The translations under genes and the position numbers were made by a program. Under the pieces are notes generated by a model. That model saw only the letters and a program-made list of their open reading frames with translations, was not told the DNA's origin and searched no databases. Below, one piece after another: positions 13,314 through 14,267 of a stretch of DNA of 14,267 bases. This DNA comes from Zoogloeaceae bacterium (lineage in GTDB: Bacteria; Pseudomonadota; Gammaproteobacteria; Burkholderiales; Rhodocyclaceae), in NCBI GenBank assembly GCA_031274855.1, contig JAISPO010000169.1:1-14267 (forward strand), given 5' to 3'. Positions within the stretch are counted from its first letter, which is position 1, and the number at the start of each line of letters is the position of its first letter.

Positions 13314-14267
13314 CTACTCTTTCAACCGCAATTCAGCCGCGCGGGCATGGGCGGTCAAGCCTTCGCCGTGGGCCAGCGTGGTGGCGATGGGGCCGAGGGT
13401 TTGGGCGCCGGTGGGGGAGACTTCGATGAGGCTGCTGCGTTTCTGGAAATCGTAGACACCGAGCGGGCTGGAGAAGCGGGCGGAACGGGAAGTGGGCAGG
13501 ACGTGGTTGGGGCCGGCGCAGTAGTCACCGAGGGATTCGGAGGCGTAGTGGCCGATGAAAATGGCGCCGGCGTGACGGATTTTGTCGAGCAGCGTGCGCG
13601 GCTGCTGTACCGAGAGTTCAAGGTGTTCAGGGGCGATGCGGTTGGCCAGCGCGCAGGCTTCGTTGAGGTCGTGGACTTCGATTAACGCGCCCCGGCCTGC
13701 GAGGGAGGCGGCGATGGTTTCTCTGCGCGGCATGGTGGGCAACAGCTTTTCAATCGAGGCGGCGACGCGATCGAGAAAGGCGGCATCGGGGCAGAGCAGG
13801 ATGGATTGCGCGAGTTCGTCGTGTTCGGCTTGCGCGAACAGGTCGATGGCGACCCAATCGGGGTCGCCGGAGCCGTCGGCAATAATCAGCACTTCGGAAG
13901 GACCGGCCACCATGTCAATGCCGACGGCGCCGAAGACGCGCCGCTTGGCGCTGGCGACATAGGCATTGCCCGGGCCGACGATTTTGTCCACCTGCGGAAT
14001 GGTTTGTGTGCCGTAGGCGAGCGCGGCAATGGCCTGAGCGCCGCCGATGGTGAAGACACGGTCGACACCGGCCAGATGGGCAGCGGCCATGACCAGCTCA
14101 TTTTTCTGACCATGCGGCGTAGGCACGGCCATGATGAGTTCCTTGACACCGGCGACCTTGGCCGGAATCGCGTTCATCAGCACGGAGCTTGGATAGGCGG
14201 CTTTTCCGCCGGGCACGTAGAGGCCGACGCGATCAAGCGGCGTCACCTTCTGGCCGAGGCGGGTGCC
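13314..14267 (-). CDS. hisD: Histidinol dehydrogenase HisD (N-terminus beyond window)
   Basis: HisD oxidises histidinol twice to histidine (final steps). The last 317 residues are visible of a usual total near 430; the frame is open through the right edge (GTRLGQK before VTPLDRVGLYVPGG). The zinc and catalytic residues known from E. coli HisD all have counterparts: the Q259 and H262 equivalents in LFAQAEHDE, catalytic E326-H327 in RIAPEHLEL, D360 in GDYCAGPNHVLPT and H419 in LTAHARAAELR. The protein looks intact. hisC would normally follow; instead a 437-residue unknown gene starts 28 bases downstream. Confidence 0.96.
   Translation of the reverse strand, partial: GTRLGQKVTPLDRVGLYVPGGKAAYPSSVLMNAIPAKVAGVKELIMAVPTPHGQKNELVMAAAHLAGVDRVFTIGGAQAIAALAYGTQTIPQVDKIVGPGNAYVASAKRRVFGAVGIDMVAGPSEVLIIADGSGDPDWVAIDLFAQAEHDELAQSILLCPDAAFLDRVAASIEKLLPTMPRRETIAASLAGRGALIEVHDLNEACALANRIAPEHLELSVQQPRTLLDKIRHAGAIFIGHYASESLGDYCAGPNHVLPTSRSARFSSPLGVYDFQKRSSLIEVSPTGAQTLGPIATTLAHGEGLTAHARAAELRLKE

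Noticed and set aside
1..14267. tRNA, rRNA, CRISPR array, transposase or integrase
   Set aside because: I looked for cloverleaf-like stems, regularly spaced repeats and mobile-element proteins and saw none.

Overview
The window looks like a betaproteobacterial chromosome, most likely Rhodocyclales-like. This is inferred from gene order and protein character, not from a search. The minus-strand chain hisB-hisH-hisA-hisF-hisI-hisE-HIT-tatA-tatB-tatC, followed by a divergent DegS-like protease and a Nif3-family gene, is the layout I recall for that class. Base composition is moderately GC-rich, and there are dispersed hairpin repeats of kinds common in these genomes.

Layout: 1-363 holds no complete gene, only an inverted pair of repeat units and possibly the start of a secreted-protein gene running off the left edge. 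364-1623 carries a periplasmic cupin and a Nif3/DUF34 protein (both -), separated by a GC-rich palindromic repeat. 1668-2819 (+) is a membrane-anchored HtrA protease with one PDZ domain. 2820-8043 (-) is one compact run: hisB, hisH, hisA, hisF, hisI, hisE, HIT protein, tatA, tatB, tatC, with 4-base ATGA overlaps at hisF/hisI, hisI/hisE and hisE/HIT. hisC (8125-9186) is on the opposite strand, divergent from hisB. It is followed on the + strand by a Phd/PIN (VapBC-like) toxin-antitoxin pair and an orphan, membrane-anchored TAXI-family solute-binding protein. Convergent to these on the - strand are a DinJ-YafQ toxin-antitoxin pair, a 437-residue anchored protein of unknown function, and the C-terminal three quarters of hisD, which runs off the right edge.

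How it works together: the his genes cover steps 2-7 and the last two steps of histidine synthesis. HisG and a histidinol-phosphatase are not visible; hisG may lie beyond the right edge, and the hisB here has only the dehydratase domain. The Tat genes form a complete TatABC translocase. The usual hisD-hisC-hisB order is broken: hisC is inverted and about 4.1 kb of accessory genes (two toxin-antitoxin modules, a TAXI receptor, an unknown protein) separate hisC from hisD. The downstream his-tat run therefore needs its own promoter in the 81-base hisB/hisC gap, where a 19-base palindrome lies. This accessory island is the most interesting part of the window. I see no clear evidence of a wholly new defence or mobile system; the best novelty candidates are the unknown protein co-directional with hisD, the orphan TAXI protein with a C-terminal coiled coil, and the perfect 37-base palindrome in front of dinJ-yafQ.
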